A stretch of DNA of 5,641 bases from Candidatus Bathyarchaeota archaeon (lineage in GTDB: Archaea; Thermoproteota; Bathyarchaeia; Bathyarchaeales; Bathycorpusculaceae), in the NCBI GenBank assembly GCA_026014845.1, contig JAOZHM010000102.1:1-5641 (forward strand), read 5' to 3'. Below the pieces are notes generated by a model, which was not told where the DNA came from, made no database searches, and saw only the letters and a list, made by a program, of their open reading frames with translations. A program made the translations under genes and the position numbers. Positions 5,599 through 5,641 of this stretch are shown piece after piece (within the stretch, counting starts at the first letter, position 1; each line of letters opens with the position of its first letter).

Positions 5599-5641
5599 CT
5601 ACGAGGGAGAAACGGGGCTTAACTCTTTTTGAAGTCTAGTC
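5599..5641 (-). CDS. C-terminal end of an upstream gene, possibly prefoldin beta
   Basis: One minus-strand frame is open from the right edge to a TAG at 5599-5601 and gives TRLQKELSPVSPS. The RLQKEL part has the coiled-coil look of the C-terminal helix of prefoldin beta, the gene that usually precedes DUF3194 in archaea. It would end 27 nt before the DUF3194 GTG, a normal operon gap. The other two frames are stopped within the last 40 nt. Only 13 codons are visible, so the identity rests mainly on expected gene order. Confidence 0.3.
   Translation of the reverse strand, partial: TRLQKELSPVSPS

Overview
The window looks like a housekeeping-plus-transport segment of an archaeal chromosome, and every gene I can support is on the minus strand. 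The archaeal reading rests on four things: a DUF3194 protein (a family I know only from archaea), its position directly before a DHH phosphoesterase as in the archaeal prefoldin-beta neighbourhood, a box A-like (TATA) promoter with a very short leader, and GTG starts. A TACK-type lineage such as Bathyarchaeia is my best guess, but the sequence alone does not settle this.

Reading in the direction of transcription (right to left): the last 13 codons or so of an upstream gene, possibly prefoldin beta, lie at the right edge. Then come a DUF3194 protein (5272-5571) and a DHH/DHHA1 phosphoesterase (4280-5290), which overlap by 19 nt. After a 39-nt gap comes a complete energising module of an energy-coupling factor (ECF) transporter: two ABC ATPases (3389-4240 and 2568-3392) and the transmembrane coupling protein EcfT (1777-2571), joined by two 4-nt ATGA overlaps. 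No substrate-binding S component is present, so this module probably serves S subunits encoded elsewhere.

About 308 nt without a recognised gene follow (1469-1776). This stretch holds likely terminator T-runs for the ECF operon, a GC-richer patch, a strongly purine-rich tract on the coding strand, and a box A promoter for the next gene. That gene (305-1468) encodes a 387-residue protein with two tandem SIS domains that both resemble 6-phospho-3-hexuloisomerase (PHI/HxlB), as if two PHI protomers were fused.

At the left edge an open minus-strand frame (1-245) runs out of the window. Its sequence looks protein-like and weakly resembles the region just before the exonuclease domain of archaeal family B DNA polymerases. 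It has no good start codon: the only in-frame ATG (267-269) is separated from it by an in-frame TGA (246-248). It may be a truncated or broken gene.

I see no mobile element, CRISPR array, tRNA or rRNA, and no clear undescribed system. The items most worth a second look are the tandem-PHI protein, the broken left-edge reading frame, and the S-less ECF module attached to a protein-folding/RNA-processing gene cluster.
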